Shown: one piece after another, positions 7,865-17,534 of the stretch
Numbering within the stretch: position 1 is the stretch's first letter
Layout: every line of letters begins with the position of its first letter
Assembly (NCBI GenBank): GCA_963825345.1
Contig: CAWGSQ010000012.1
Span: forward strand, 372,001 to 436,000
Length of the DNA stretch: 64,000 nucleotides
Source: JACVRW01 sp963825345
Lineage (GTDB): Bacteria > Actinomycetota > Thermoleophilia > Solirubrobacterales > Thermoleophilaceae
Direction: 5' to 3'
Notes under the pieces: generated by a model
What the model was told of the DNA's origin: nothing
The model's input: the letters and a program-made list of their open reading frames with translations, nothing else
Databases searched by the model: none
Position numbers and translations under genes: made by a program

Positions 7865-8516
7865 TCGGGCCCCTGCAGGCGACCCTGAAGGGGCGCTGGT
7901 CCTCTTCCACGGGCGCGGCGCGGACGAGCACGACCTGTTTCCCCTGCTCGACATGCTCGATCCCGAGCGGCGCCTGCTCGGCGCCACGGCGCGCGGGCCG
8001 CTGTCGCTGCCGCCCGGCGGCGCCCACTGGTACGCCGTGGCTCGGGTGGGCTACCCCGATCGCGAGACCTTCCACGCCACCTACCCACAGGTGGCGAACT
8101 GGCTCGATGGCCTTCTCGCCGAGCACGGCATCGCGCCAGAGCGCACGGTGCTCGGCGGCTTCTCCCAGGGCTCGGTGATGTCCTACGCGCTCGGGCTCGG
8201 TGCCGGCCGCCCCCGCCCGGCAGCGATCATGGCTCTCAGCGGCTTCATCCCCGAGGTCGAGGGCTTCGAGCTCGACCTCGGCAAGGCCGCCGGCCTGCCC
8301 GTGGCGATCGGGCACGGCACGCACGACCCCGTGATCTCGGTGGAGTTCGGCAGAGACGCGCGCGACCGGCTCGTGGACGCAGGTGCGGACGTGCTGTACC
8401 GCGAATCGCCGATGCCGCACACGATCGATCCGGGCTTCCTGCGGGAGCTGCCCAGGTGGCTGCGAGGGGCGCTGGACTCAGCCGCGGCTGAAGACCCGGC
8501 GCAGCCGGTCGAGTAG
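7851..8516 (+). CDS. Phospholipase/carboxylesterase-family alpha/beta hydrolase
   Basis: 221 aa from ATG at 7851 (TTG at 7845 is possible but overlaps the operator more). The alpha/beta fold shows the oxyanion region LVLFHGRGADEHDL, nucleophile Ser105 in GGFSQGS, Asp159 in HGTHDPV and His190 in SPMPHTI. This is the complete triad of the bacterial carboxylesterase/acyl-protein-thioesterase family. It is cytoplasmic, with no signal peptide. Its 3' end overlaps the convergent coxG-like gene by 39 nt. Control by the divergent MarR protein is likely, in response to an unknown small molecule. Confidence 0.9.
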   Translation: MQSLYRAPAGDPEGALVLFHGRGADEHDLFPLLDMLDPERRLLGATARGPLSLPPGGAHWYAVARVGYPDRETFHATYPQVANWLDGLLAEHGIAPERTVLGGFSQGSVMSYALGLGAGRPRPAAIMALSGFIPEVEGFELDLGKAAGLPVAIGHGTHDPVISVEFGRDARDRLVDAGADVLYRESPMPHTIDPGFLRELPRWLRGALDSAAAEDPAQPVE

Positions 8517-9107
8517 CGCCCGGAAGAACAGCGAGAAGCCGCCGATGGGCTGGGTGGTGGTGGCCGACTGGCTGTCTCCGGCCGCGGGCGGGGCCGCGGC
8601 CGCGCCCTCCGGAGTGGCCGCCATAACCGCGTCGACGATGCCCGGCTCCGCGGCGGGCGGCGCCTCGATCCGCTGCTGGAGGCAGTCGGCGAACTCCTTC
8701 ATCAGACGGTTCGAGATGTCCTGGATCATCCCGCCGCGCCCGAAGCGCGCCAGTCGTCCCGTGATGGTGAAGTCCGTCTCGACCTCGACCTGGGTCACGT
8801 CCCCCTCGGCCACCATCGTGCTCACGATCGTGGCCTTGGCCGATCCCTGGCCGCGCTTGTCCTGCCCGTTCGCGCGCATCGTCACCCGGTGGGCGGCCTC
8901 GTCGAGCTCCTCGATCTTCAGCTCGCCGCGGTAGGCAGCGGTCGTCGGGCCGAGCCGGACGCTGAACGTGCCCCGATAGGTCCCGTCCTCGCCCGCCTCG
9001 GTGACCTCGGCGCCCGGCAGGCAGGGCGCCACGCGTTCCACGTCGATGAGCGTCTCCCACACCCGCTCCAGCGGTGCGCGGACCTCAAACGCCTGCTCGA
9101 GCTTCAC
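8478..9107 (-). CDS. CoxG-like SRPBCC protein of the molybdenum hydroxylase operon
   Basis: 209 aa from GTG at 9107, overlapping the mocA-like stop by 4 nt (GTGA). The N-terminal ~150 residues are a CoxG/SRPBCC domain: FEVRAPLERVWETLIDVERVAPCLPGAE and YRGTFSVRLGP. An Ala/Pro-rich linker leads to a C-terminal amphipathic helix rich in Arg/Phe (FSLFFRALLDRLRRVF), which may attach it to the membrane. CoxG homologues recruit CO dehydrogenase to the membrane and bind lipophilic cofactors. It is the last gene of the operon starting at 16557. Confidence 0.88.
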   Translation of the reverse strand: MKLEQAFEVRAPLERVWETLIDVERVAPCLPGAEVTEAGEDGTYRGTFSVRLGPTTAAYRGELKIEELDEAAHRVTMRANGQDKRGQGSAKATIVSTMVAEGDVTQVEVETDFTITGRLARFGRGGMIQDISNRLMKEFADCLQQRIEAPPAAEPGIVDAVMAATPEGAAAAPPAAGDSQSATTTQPIGGFSLFFRALLDRLRRVFSRG

Positions 9108-9736
9108 CGCGCCGGGGCGGCCGTGACCGGGCCGCCGGCCCGGAGGGCGTCGAGCTCGGCGGGAGTGTCCACGTCCTCGCCGCCGCCGATGTCGTCGCAC
9201 GGAACGTCGCGGACCTGCACGCTCAGCAGGAGGTTGCGGGCGCCGTGGTCACCGCTCACGTTCCGGAACGACTCGAACAGCTCGCGCTCGAGAAGCACGG
9301 GGTGGCCGGGAGCGCCAAAGTAGGTGGCACGGACCGCCGCGGCCTCGCCGTCGCGTGCGTTGATCACCCGCCTGATCGCGTGGGGCGACATTCGTGGCTG
9401 GTCCCCGAGCGTGACCACCACGGCCTCGCAGTCCGCAAGCTCGGCCAGCCCGCAGGCGAGCGAGGCGGCCTGGCCCTCGTCCCAGCGCTCGCACGTGCAC
9501 GGCTCCGCACCGTGGAGGTCGACCGTTGCGGTGACCTCCTCCACGAGCGCGCCGAGCACGACCACCACCCGTCCCACCGACGCGGAGGTCATCGCCTGGA
9601 CCGCGTGCTCGAGCAGCGGCCTGCCGTCGAGCTCCGCGAGCTGCTTGCGGCCGCCGAAGCGCGTGCCGGCGCCCGCGGCGAGCACGAGCCCGCCGATACC
9701 CGATCCCGCGCCTTCGGCGCGGCTGGGCACATTCAC
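9104..9736 (-). CDS. MobA/MocA-like nucleotidyltransferase (molybdenum-cofactor cytidylyltransferase)
   Basis: 210 aa. The GT-A-like nucleotidyltransferase fold shows GLVLAAGAGTRFGGRKQL (the nucleotide-binding LAAGxGxRxGxxK motif), VVVVLGA, GDQPRM (metal-binding Asp) and GHPVLL. In molybdenum hydroxylase operons this family attaches CMP to molybdopterin to give the dinucleotide cofactor. The first ~12 residues (PSRAEGAGSG) are encoded by a 34-bp palindromic repeat also found at 58596, so they were probably acquired by insertion. It overlaps its neighbours by 4 nt on both sides. Confidence 0.88.
   Translation of the reverse strand: MNVPSRAEGAGSGIGGLVLAAGAGTRFGGRKQLAELDGRPLLEHAVQAMTSASVGRVVVVLGALVEEVTATVDLHGAEPCTCERWDEGQAASLACGLAELADCEAVVVTLGDQPRMSPHAIRRVINARDGEAAAVRATYFGAPGHPVLLERELFESFRNVSGDHGARNLLLSVQVRDVPCDDIGGGEDVDTPAELDALRAGGPVTAAPAR
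9697..9730. repeat. 34-bp dispersed palindromic repeat, copy 1
   Basis: 33 of 34 bases are identical to 58596-58629. The core is a perfect hairpin, CCGCGCC-TTC-GGCGCGG. This copy lies inside the 5' end of the mocA-like gene. Confidence 0.75.
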
Positions 9737-10497
9737 GCCCCCACCTCGTGGATGCGGCCGGCGGAGTGCGAGAGGCGGCCGCCCTCGCGGCCGTTTCTGA
9801 CCGCCACCACCTCGGACATGATCGAGAGGGCCGTCTCCTCCGGGCTCACCGCGCCGAGATCCAGTCCGATCGGCGCCGCCACGCGCTCGAGCAGCTCCTC
9901 GTCGAGCCCGGCCGCGAGCAGCCGCTCGCGGCGCTGCGCCTGCGCGCGCCGGCTGCCCATCGCGCCCACGTACGCGGCCTCGGACTGGAGGGCGATCGAG
10001 AGCGCGGCGTCGTCCAGCTTGGGGTCATGCGTCAAAACGGCGATGTAGGTGGCGCGGTCGATCCCACCGAGCCGCGCGAAGGCGCCCTCCGGCCAGGCCA
10101 CGATCACCTCGTCGGCGTCCGGGAAGCGCTCGGGCGTGGCGAATTGCGAGCGCGGGTCGCACACGTAGGGCCGCCAGCCCGCCGCCCGGGCCAGCCGACA
10201 GAGCGCCGCGGCGTAGTCCACGGCGCCGAACACCACGAGCCGCGGCGCCGGCGCCACCACGTCCACGAACAGCGAGGTCTCGCCGAACTCGCGCGTCTCA
10301 GAGCGCTCCGCCCAGAGCAGTTCCTCGGCGGCCGAGCGGCCCTCGCGGTCGAGCTCGTCGCTCCCGAGGCCACCCTCGCTGGTGCCGTCGGCGCGCACCA
10401 GGAGCTTCGCACCGAGATCCGATCCGGAGATCACGGTCACGAGTGCTGCACGGCCGTCCGTGGCCGCTATGCGGGCGAACTCAGACTGCAAGCTCAA
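9733..10497 (-). CDS. XdhC/CoxI-family protein (two-domain)
   Basis: 254 aa from TTG at 10497, which overlaps the upstream stop (TTGA). The N-terminal ~95 residues resemble the XdhC_CoxI domain (EFARIAATDGRAALVTVI, GAKLLVRADG). The C-terminal part is a Rossmann-like XdhC_C domain (RLVVFGAVDYAAALCRLARAAGW, YVCDPR, YIAVLTHDPKLDD, YVGAMGSRRA). XdhC proteins bind sulphurated molybdenum cofactor and insert it into xanthine-dehydrogenase-family enzymes. It directly follows a one-domain XdhC gene, so the operon carries two members. Confidence 0.88.
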   Translation of the reverse strand: MSLQSEFARIAATDGRAALVTVISGSDLGAKLLVRADGTSEGGLGSDELDREGRSAAEELLWAERSETREFGETSLFVDVVAPAPRLVVFGAVDYAAALCRLARAAGWRPYVCDPRSQFATPERFPDADEVIVAWPEGAFARLGGIDRATYIAVLTHDPKLDDAALSIALQSEAAYVGAMGSRRAQAQRRERLLAAGLDEELLERVAAPIGLDLGAVSPEETALSIMSEVVAVRNGREGGRLSHSAGRIHEVGA

Positions 10498-10808
10498 CTC
10501 AGGTACTCCTCCACAAAGACATCTATTTCCCCCCCGCACGGAAGTCCAACATCCCACGCCTCGCTGTCGGCGATTCCGAAGTGCAGGAGCTTGGGTCCGG
10601 AACCGCGCAGAACCTCGCCTGCGGCCTCCACCACGGCGCCCTCCACGCATCCGCCCGAGACGGCTCCCGACACGTCTCCACTGTCGTTCACGGCCATCTT
10701 CGCCCCGGGCGCGCGCGGCGCCGAGCGCTTCACGCCGACCACCGTGGCGATTGCCACCCGCTCCCCGCGGTCAACCCACGCCTGCACGTCCTCGAGCACA
10801 TCCTTCAT
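10494..10808 (-). CDS. XdhC_CoxI domain protein (single domain, 104 aa)
   Basis: ATG at 10808 (MKDVLEDVQAWVDRGERVA) overlaps the CoxE-like stop by 4 nt. The sequence contains the conserved core of the XdhC_CoxI domain: ATVVGVKRSAPRAPGAKM, SGAVSGGCVEGAV and CGGEIDVFVE. The Rossmann half is missing, but the downstream gene supplies it, so the two may act as a pair in cofactor maturation. It has typical length for a stand-alone CoxI N-domain protein. Confidence 0.87.
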   Translation of the reverse strand: MKDVLEDVQAWVDRGERVAIATVVGVKRSAPRAPGAKMAVNDSGDVSGAVSGGCVEGAVVEAAGEVLRGSGPKLLHFGIADSEAWDVGLPCGGEIDVFVEEYLS

Positions 10809-11935
10809 GTGAATCCACCTTCCATCAGCTCCGCCAACTCCGCCAGCGATGCAAGTGAGTTTCCGGCGAGGAAATGATCGACGTGCGGCAGAGCGGCCTG
10901 CATCCCAAGGGTAAGCGGCTCGTACTCGGGGTGAGCCTTGAGCGGGTTCAACCAGACGAGCTGGTGCGCGCAGCGCTGCAGCCGGGCCATCTCGCCCGCG
11001 AGCTGCTCGGGATCTCCGCGGTCCCATCCGTCAGAGAGCAGCACCACGATCGCGCCCCTGCCGAGGCGGCGTCCGTGCTCGCGGTTGAGCGTCGCCAGCG
11101 CCTCGCCTATACGCGTGCCGCCCGACCAGTCGCCGGCGGCTGCGGCCGCTCGGTCGAGAGCGCGGTCTGGGTCGCGGCCCGCGAGCTCAGCCGTCACGCG
11201 GGTGAGCCTCGTCCCGAACACGAAGGCCTCCACGCGCCGGCGTGCGGCCACGCACGCCTGCATGTACTGGAGCAGCATGCGCGCGTAGGGCTCCATCGAG
11301 CCCGACACGTCGCACACGAGCACGAGCGGGCGCGGGCGCGCGGCCGGCTCGCGCCAGTGGCGCTCGAATGGATCCCCGCCGGTGCGAAGCGACGAGCGGA
11401 TGGTGCGTCGCAGATCGGGGCGCGCGGCGTGGGGCGGAGCGCCGCGTCGGCGCGAGGGACGGGTGCGCCGGCTGGGGCGGCTCGGGGCCGTCCCGGCGAT
11501 CCGGCGGATCAGGCGCCTTGCGAGGCGGCGCTCGGCGTCGGTGTAGTCGGCGAAGTCCTTATCCCGGAGGAGCTCGGTGTCCGACCAGGCTGCTGGCACC
11601 ACGTCGACGTCCGCGTCGGCCGGCAGCCCGACCTCCCTGCCCGGCACCGCCACCCGCGGCAGCACGAGCGAGGCCACGTCGTCGAGCAGCTCCGGCGGCT
11701 CGGGTCGCTCCGCCTCCGGCGCGGCGAACAACTCGGCGAAGGCAGCGTCGAATGCCGCGAAGTCGTCACGACGTGAGCACAACGTGGCACGCAGCGCGAA
11801 GTAGGCGGCGGCGCGGTCGGCCGGATCGACGGCTGCGAGCGCGCGATGAGCGCCGAGCAGCTCGTCGATGCCCACCCGAGCACCCCCGGCACGCATCGCA
11901 GCGGCGAGCAGGGCCAGCCGCCCGGTCAGGCGCAC
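10805..11935 (-). CDS. CoxE-like VWA-domain protein
   Basis: 376 aa from GTG at 11935 (VRLTGRLALLAAAMR), the first standard start after the CoxD-like stop at 11962. The C-terminal ~180 residues form a von Willebrand A domain with the MIDAS signature LVCDVSGSMEPYARM and the later VVLLSDGWDRGD. The middle is Arg-rich (RRLARRLIRRIAG). CoxE proteins work with the MoxR ATPase CoxD in building the active-site metal cluster of CO-dehydrogenase-like enzymes. It overlaps the next gene by 4 nt. Confidence 0.9.
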   Translation of the reverse strand: MRLTGRLALLAAAMRAGGARVGIDELLGAHRALAAVDPADRAAAYFALRATLCSRRDDFAAFDAAFAELFAAPEAERPEPPELLDDVASLVLPRVAVPGREVGLPADADVDVVPAAWSDTELLRDKDFADYTDAERRLARRLIRRIAGTAPSRPSRRTRPSRRRGAPPHAARPDLRRTIRSSLRTGGDPFERHWREPAARPRPLVLVCDVSGSMEPYARMLLQYMQACVAARRRVEAFVFGTRLTRVTAELAGRDPDRALDRAAAAAGDWSGGTRIGEALATLNREHGRRLGRGAIVVLLSDGWDRGDPEQLAGEMARLQRCAHQLVWLNPLKAHPEYEPLTLGMQAALPHVDHFLAGNSLASLAELAELMEGGFT

Positions 11936-11961
11936 GCCGAGGCGGCCGTGAGCGTTCGCGC

Positions 11962-12762
11962 TCAGGCACCGTGCAGCACCCCACGCTCGCGAGTCCGCTC
12001 GATGTCCTCGCGCACCTTCAGCACCACTCCGAGGGTCTCGTCGAGGTCGGCGTCCTCGAGCGCGAGCAGGGCCTGCGCCCACGCGATCGTCTCGCCCACC
12101 CCGGGCAGCTTGTAGAGCTCCTCGCCGCGCAGGCGCGCCACCGCACCGCACACCCTCTCCGCGATCTCGTCCGGCACGCCGGGGAGCCGGGCACGCACGA
12201 TCTCCGCCTCGCGCTCGGGCGTGGGGTAGTCGATCCAGTGGTAGAGGCAGCGGCGCTTCAGCGCGTCATGCAGCTCGCGCGTGCGGTTCGAGGTGACCAC
12301 CACGAGTGGGCGCCGCTCCGCCGTGATCGTCCCAAGCTCGGGGATCGAGACCTGGAAGTCGGACAGGAACTCGAGCAGGAACGCCTCGAACTCGTCGTCG
12401 GCCCGATCGATCTCGTCGATCAGGAGCACAACCGGCTCGGTGGCCTCGAGAGCCTCGAGCAGGGGGCGGCGCAGCAGGAAGCGCTCCGAGTAGAGCGGCT
12501 CATCCGCTCCCGCACGCAGGTGAAGGAGCTGGCGCGGGTAGTCCCAGTCGTAGAGGGCGTGATGCAGGTCGATGCCCTCGTGGCACTGGAGCCTGATCAG
12601 ACGCGCTCCGACCACACCGGCGAGCGCCTTCGCCACCTCGGTCTTGCCCACGCCGGCCTCTCCCTCGAGCAGCAGCGGCTGTTCGAGGGTGGCTGCAAGG
12701 TAGACGGCAGTGGAGAGGCCCCGGTCGGCGAGATAGCGCTCGCCGGCCAGAGCCTCCTGCAC
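11962..12762 (-). CDS. CoxD-like MoxR AAA+ ATPase
   Basis: 266 aa from GTG at 12762. A CTG at 12786 overlapping the upstream stop would add 8 residues and is also plausible. Walker A is LLLEGEAGVGKTEVAKAL, Walker B is VVLLIDEIDRADDEFE, sensor 1 is VVVTSNRTRELHDALKRRCLYHW. Together these are the standard MoxR/CoxD signature. The protein is a chaperone-like ATPase that acts with the VWA protein encoded next in the operon to mature the molybdenum hydroxylase. Confidence 0.9.
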   Translation of the reverse strand: MQEALAGERYLADRGLSTAVYLAATLEQPLLLEGEAGVGKTEVAKALAGVVGARLIRLQCHEGIDLHHALYDWDYPRQLLHLRAGADEPLYSERFLLRRPLLEALEATEPVVLLIDEIDRADDEFEAFLLEFLSDFQVSIPELGTITAERRPLVVVTSNRTRELHDALKRRCLYHWIDYPTPEREAEIVRARLPGVPDEIAERVCGAVARLRGEELYKLPGVGETIAWAQALLALEDADLDETLGVVLKVREDIERTRERGVLHGA

Positions 12763-12782
12763 GGCTGCGGGGCTGTCGAGGC

Positions 12783-13628
12783 TCAGACGCTGACAGCCTC
12801 CTCGAGCGCCCTGCGCGTGAGAACGCGTGCGAGGTGGCGCTTGTAGTCGGGCGTCGCGTTCAGGTCCCCCGGAGGCTCGGTGCCCTCCGCGGCCTGCTCG
12901 GCAGCGGCAGCGATCGCGGCGTCGTCGAGCTGGCCGCCGCGCAGCGCGTCCTCCGCGGCCGTTGCCCGCAGCGCCGTGGCGCCCATGTGAGTGAGCCCGA
13001 TGCGCACGTCGTCGCACGTGCCGTCCGGCGCCCGGCTCACGAGCGCGCATACCCCGACCATCGCCCAATCCTCGGCGCGGCGCGTGAACTTCTGGTAGCC
13101 GACGCCGTACCCCTCGAGCGCGGGCAGCCGGACCTCGGTGATCACCTCGTCATGCGCGAGCGACGTGGTCAGGTAGTCCTGGAACAGGTCGGCCGCGGCG
13201 ATCGTGCGCTCGCCGTTCGGCCCGCGCGCGGTCACCTCGCCGTCGAGCGCGAGCAGCACCGTCGGGAGGTCGGAGGCCGGATCGCCATGCGCGAGCGAGC
13301 CTCCGATCGTGCCGCGGTTGCGCACCTGCTGGTCCGCGATCTGCGACGCCGCGCGCGACACCACGCCGAGCTCCGGCGTGTCCTGGAGATCGGCATGGCG
13401 TGTCATCGGACCGATGCGCCAGCCGCCGTTGCCCTGCTGGATGCCGTGCAGGCCGGGGACCTTCCTGAGGTCGACCAGCACGGTCGGCGTGGCCAGCCGA
13501 ACCTTCATCAAAGGGAGCAACGAATGGCCGCCCGCGAGCAGCTTCGCGTCCTCGCCGTTCTCGTGCAGCATGCGAACGGCTTCCTCCAGGGACTCCGGGG
13601 CCTCGTAATCGAACGGGGCGGTGATCAT
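12783..13628 (-). CDS. CoxM-like FAD-binding subunit of a molybdenum hydroxylase
   Basis: 281 aa from ATG at 13628. It has the PCMH-type FAD-binding motifs AGGHSLLPLMKVRL and IGPMTRHADL, and the second FAD motif NRGTIGGSLAHGDPASDLP. The C-terminal domain of the CO-dehydrogenase medium-subunit family follows (YGVGYQKFTRRAEDWAMVGVCA). It transfers electrons from the 2Fe-2S subunit to an acceptor through FAD. It overlaps coxL-like by 4 nt. Confidence 0.93.
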   Translation of the reverse strand: MITAPFDYEAPESLEEAVRMLHENGEDAKLLAGGHSLLPLMKVRLATPTVLVDLRKVPGLHGIQQGNGGWRIGPMTRHADLQDTPELGVVSRAASQIADQQVRNRGTIGGSLAHGDPASDLPTVLLALDGEVTARGPNGERTIAAADLFQDYLTTSLAHDEVITEVRLPALEGYGVGYQKFTRRAEDWAMVGVCALVSRAPDGTCDDVRIGLTHMGATALRATAAEDALRGGQLDDAAIAAAAEQAAEGTEPPGDLNATPDYKRHLARVLTRRALEEAVSV

Positions 13629-16074
13629 GCGGCACCTCCTTCGTCCGGACTCGTGGGCCCGCTGCCTGCGCTCCCGTCTCCGTGCTCGTCCAGCGAGCGC
13701 CCCTGCTCGGTAGCGCGCGGCCCAGCCCCGTTCCCGCCAACGGCCTGGATCGCCTGCCAGACCCGCATCGGGGTCATCGGCATGTCGAGCTCGGTCACGC
13801 CGAGCGGCTTGATCGCGTCGAGCACGGCTGCCGCCACCGCCGGCGTGGCGGCGATCGTGCCCGCCTCGCCGATGCCCTTCACGCCGAGCGTGTTCACCGG
13901 CGACGGCGTCTCGGTGCGGTCGGTCTCAAACGACGGCACCTCCGCCGCCGTCGGCAGCGCATAGTCCACGAACGTGCCCGTCACGAGCTGGCCGTCCTCG
14001 TCGTAGACCACCTGCTCGTACAGCGCCTGCCCGATCGCGTGCACGATCCCGCCGTGCACCTGGCCGTCGATCAGCATCGGGTTGATCGCCGGGCCACAAT
14101 CGTCCACGGCCACATAGCGCACGACCTTCACCTTGCCGGTCTCCGCGTCCACATCCACCACGCACGCGTGCGCACCGAACGGGAACACGAAGTTCTCCGG
14201 GTCGTAGAAAGAGCTCTCCTCGAGGCCGGGCTCGATGTCGGCCGGCAGCTCGTTAGGCGGTATGTGCGCCGCGCCGGAGATCTCGGCCATGGTCATCGAC
14301 TTGTCCGGCGAGCCCCGCACCTGGTACTTGCCGCCCGTCACCTCGATGTCCTCCGGAGCGGCCTCCAGGAGCGCCGCGCAGATGCGCTTTGCCTTGTCCT
14401 GCACCTTCTGGGCCGCGCGCACGATCGCCTCGCCGCCCACCGCCAGCGAGCGCGAGCCGTAGGTGTCCCAGCCCCAGGTGCCCTGGTCGGTGTCCCCGTG
14501 GAGCACATCCACGTTCTGCGGGTCGATCCCGAGGATGTCGCCCGCGATCTGGGCGAAGCTCGTGTCGAGCCCCTGGCCGTGCGGGGACGTGCCGGTGTAG
14601 ACGATCGCCGACCCCGTGGGCGTGACGCGCACATTGGCGGACTCCCAGAAGGCGGCCTGAAGGCCCACACCCTGCGGGCCGACCGCCCGGGAGGGCGCCA
14701 GACCGCACACCTCGACCCATGTCGAAAAGCCCACGCCGCGGTGAACCCCCTTCTCGCGCAGGCTCGCCTGCTCCTCGCGGAACGCGGGGAGGTCGAAGTT
14801 CTGGAGCAGCTTGTCGAGCGTGCCGTGGTAGTCGCCCGAGTCGTAGACGATCCCGAGCGCCGTCTCGAACGGGAACTCCTCCTTGGGGATGAAGTTCTTA
14901 CGCCGCAGCTCGAGCCGGTCCATGCCGAGCTCGTCGGCGAGGCGGTCCATCATCAGCTCGATCCAGTAGGTCATCTCCGGCCGCCCCGCGCCGCGGATCG
15001 CGTCCGTGGCCATCTTGTTCGTGAACACGCCGGTGAAGTTCAGGTCGATGTTCGGGATCCGGTAACAGCCACCCGCCACGGGAAACCCCAGCTCCGGGAT
15101 GAACGGGGTCAGGAGCTGCTGGTACGCGCCGAGGTCGGCGATAACCCTGAGCTGGCATGCCGTGAGCGTGCCGTCGCGCTTCGCGCCGAGCTTCACGTAG
15201 TTGATCTGGTCGCGCCCGTGGTGGCTCGTGGTCATGTGCTCGGAGCGCGTCTCGACCCACTTCACGGGCCTGCCGAGCCGCTTCGAGAGCGCCAGGACGA
15301 GCGCCTCCTCGCCGTAGGTCTGGAGCTTCGCCCCGAAGCCGCCGCCCACATCCGGGGCCACCACGCGCAGCTTGTCCTCGGCGATGCCGAGCATGCCCGA
15401 GAAGACGAAGCGTGCGATGTGCGGGATCTGGGTGGTCGACCACAGCGTGAGGTCGTCGCCGCGCGCCTCCGCGACCGAGCAGCGCGGCTCGATCGGCGCA
15501 CCGGAGGTGCGGTGGTTCACGAAGCGGTGCTCCACCGTGACCTCGGCGTCGGCGAGGCCGGCGTCGATGTCGCCACCTCCCACCGCCCACTCGTGCGTCT
15601 TGTTCGTGCCGAACTCCTCCCAGACGAGCGGCGCGCCATCCTCGAGCGCCGCCTCCGGGTCCACCACGGCGGGCTTCGGGTCGTACTCCACGATCACGTC
15701 CTCGGCGGCGTCCACCGCGGCGTGCCTGCTCGTGGCCACGACCACGGCCACGGGATCGCCCACGTGCTTCACCTCACCGCGCTTGAGCGGCCAGTGTTCC
15801 GGCGTCTTGATCTCCACGCCCGGCGGCACCCAGACCATGGGGAGCGGGCCGGCGAAGTCGTCGGCCATGTCCTCGCCGGTGAGCACGGCCACCACGCCGC
15901 TGCGCTCCTTCGCGGCTGACGTGTCGATCGACGTGATCGTGGCGTGCGCCTCCGGGGAGCGCACCACCACGAGGTGCAGCATGCCGGGGAGGTTGATGTC
16001 CTCCGTGTAGTTGCCCCGGCCCGTGATCATCCGGGGGTCCTCCTTGCGCTTCATCGGTGTGCCGACGTGCGTCG

Positions 16075-16078
<4 letters not shown>
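13625..16078 (-). CDS. CoxL-like molybdopterin-binding large subunit, form-II type
   Basis: 817 aa from ATG at 16078 (MTTHVGTPMKRKEDPRMITG), overlapping the small-subunit stop by 4 nt. N-terminal and C-terminal aldehyde-oxidase/xanthine-dehydrogenase domains are complete: VGDPVAVVVA, GGGFGAKLQTYGEEALVLAL, GVKGIGEAGTIAATPAV with the catalytic Glu. The active-site loop reads AIRGAGRPE, matching the form-II signature AYRGAGR. True CO dehydrogenases have the form-I AYRCSFR with the Cu-binding Cys, which is absent here. The enzyme is therefore a molybdenum hydroxylase of unknown substrate rather than a proven CO oxidiser. Confidence 0.92.
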
Positions 16079-16557
<479 letters not shown>

Positions 16558-16602
16558 CCGACTACCTCCCGGTTCGCGTCTCTCTCCTGTGCTGCGCGAC
16601 CG

Positions 16603-16621
16603 ATGCTACCGCCACTATTGT
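16603..16621. promoter_or_regulatory. Divergent -10 elements for cox-like operon and hydrolase
   Basis: Minus-strand TAGCAT (16608 to 16603) would serve the coxS-like operon, leaving a leader with a good Shine-Dalgarno. Plus-strand TATTGT (16616-16621) ends 8 nt before the hydrolase ATG at 16630, fitting a leaderless start. Hexamer evidence only. Confidence 0.4.
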
Positions 16622-16629
16622 GGCCAGGA

Positions 16630-17511
16630 ATGGTGACCAAGGATTTCGAGTTCGAGGGCCATCGCCTCGTGTACGACGAGTACGGCAGCGGCGCGCGAGT
16701 CGTGGTCCTGCTGCCGGGCCTTCTGTTCTCGCGCAAGATGCACAGTCCTCTGGCCGAGACGCTCGCGGACCGCGGCTACCGGGTGTTCTGCCTCGACCTC
16801 CTCGGCCACGGCGAATCCGACCGCCCGCCGGAGATGTGGAACTACGGCATGCTCACCTTCGGCCGTCAGGCGATCGCGCTGCTCGACCACGCTGGTGTGA
16901 AGCAGGCCGTGGTCGGCGGCACCTCGCTTGGCGCCAACGTGACGCTCGAGGCCGCCGCCGCCGCGCCCGAGCGCGTGAAGGGCATGCTCATCGAGATGCC
17001 CGTGCTCGACAACGCGCTGCTCGGCTGCGCCATCGCCTTCACGCCGCTGCTCGTGGGCCTCACGTTCGGGGCTCCGCTGGCGCGGCTGATGGGCCGCGGG
17101 GCCCGGCTCGTGCCGCGTGGGAGCTGGCTGCTCGGCGACATGATGCTCGACTGGGTGGCGCAGGATCCGAAGCCTTCGGCATCCGTGCTCCAGGGGCTCT
17201 TCTACGGCCGCGTCGCGCCGCCGCGCGCGGAGCGGACGAAGATGACCCAGGAGACGCTCGTGATCGGTCACTATCGCGACCCGATCCACCCCTTCTCGGA
17301 CTCGGACATGCTCGTGCGCGAGCTGCCGAACGCGCGGCTGATGCAGGCATCGTCGATCCTCGAGCTGCGGCTCACGCCGGAGCGGCTCACCAACGAGATC
17401 GTCGAATTCATCGAGCGCTGCTTCAAGCCGGCTCCGAAGACCGGCGCGCGGCGGCGGACGGCCGCCGGGACTCGCCGCGGCGCGTCCTCGACGCGCCGGC
17501 GATCTGAGTAG
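16630..17511 (+). CDS. Alpha/beta hydrolase
   Basis: 293 aa from ATG at 16630. It shows VVVLLPGLLFSRKMHSPLA (oxyanion region), LDLLGHGESDRP, and the nucleophile elbow GGTSLGAN with Ser99. A cap region follows with two hydrophobic helices (LLGCAIAFTPLLVGLTFG and a later GSWLLGDMML). The last ~30 residues are a basic tail (RRRTAAGTRRG) outside the fold. I cannot see the substrate. It is transcribed away from the cox-like operon and is followed closely (23 nt) by the DUF3105 gene. Confidence 0.87.
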   Translation: MVTKDFEFEGHRLVYDEYGSGARVVVLLPGLLFSRKMHSPLAETLADRGYRVFCLDLLGHGESDRPPEMWNYGMLTFGRQAIALLDHAGVKQAVVGGTSLGANVTLEAAAAAPERVKGMLIEMPVLDNALLGCAIAFTPLLVGLTFGAPLARLMGRGARLVPRGSWLLGDMMLDWVAQDPKPSASVLQGLFYGRVAPPRAERTKMTQETLVIGHYRDPIHPFSDSDMLVRELPNARLMQASSILELRLTPERLTNEIVEFIERCFKPAPKTGARRRTAAGTRRGASSTRRRSE

Positions 17512-17520
17512 CCCCTTCAC

Positions 17521-17526
17521 TACGCT
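17521..17526 (+). promoter_or_regulatory. TANNNT -10 (TACGCT) for the DUF3105 gene
   Basis: Ends 8 nt before GTG 17535, with no Shine-Dalgarno between. Fits a leaderless start. Confidence 0.45.
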
Positions 17527-17534
17527 TCGCGTCC

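Noticed and set aside
13682..15919. 745-codon open frame on the plus strand
   Set aside because: Antisense to the CoxL-like gene. It is a by-product of high GC third positions; the translation is His/Arg/Val-rich with no domain.
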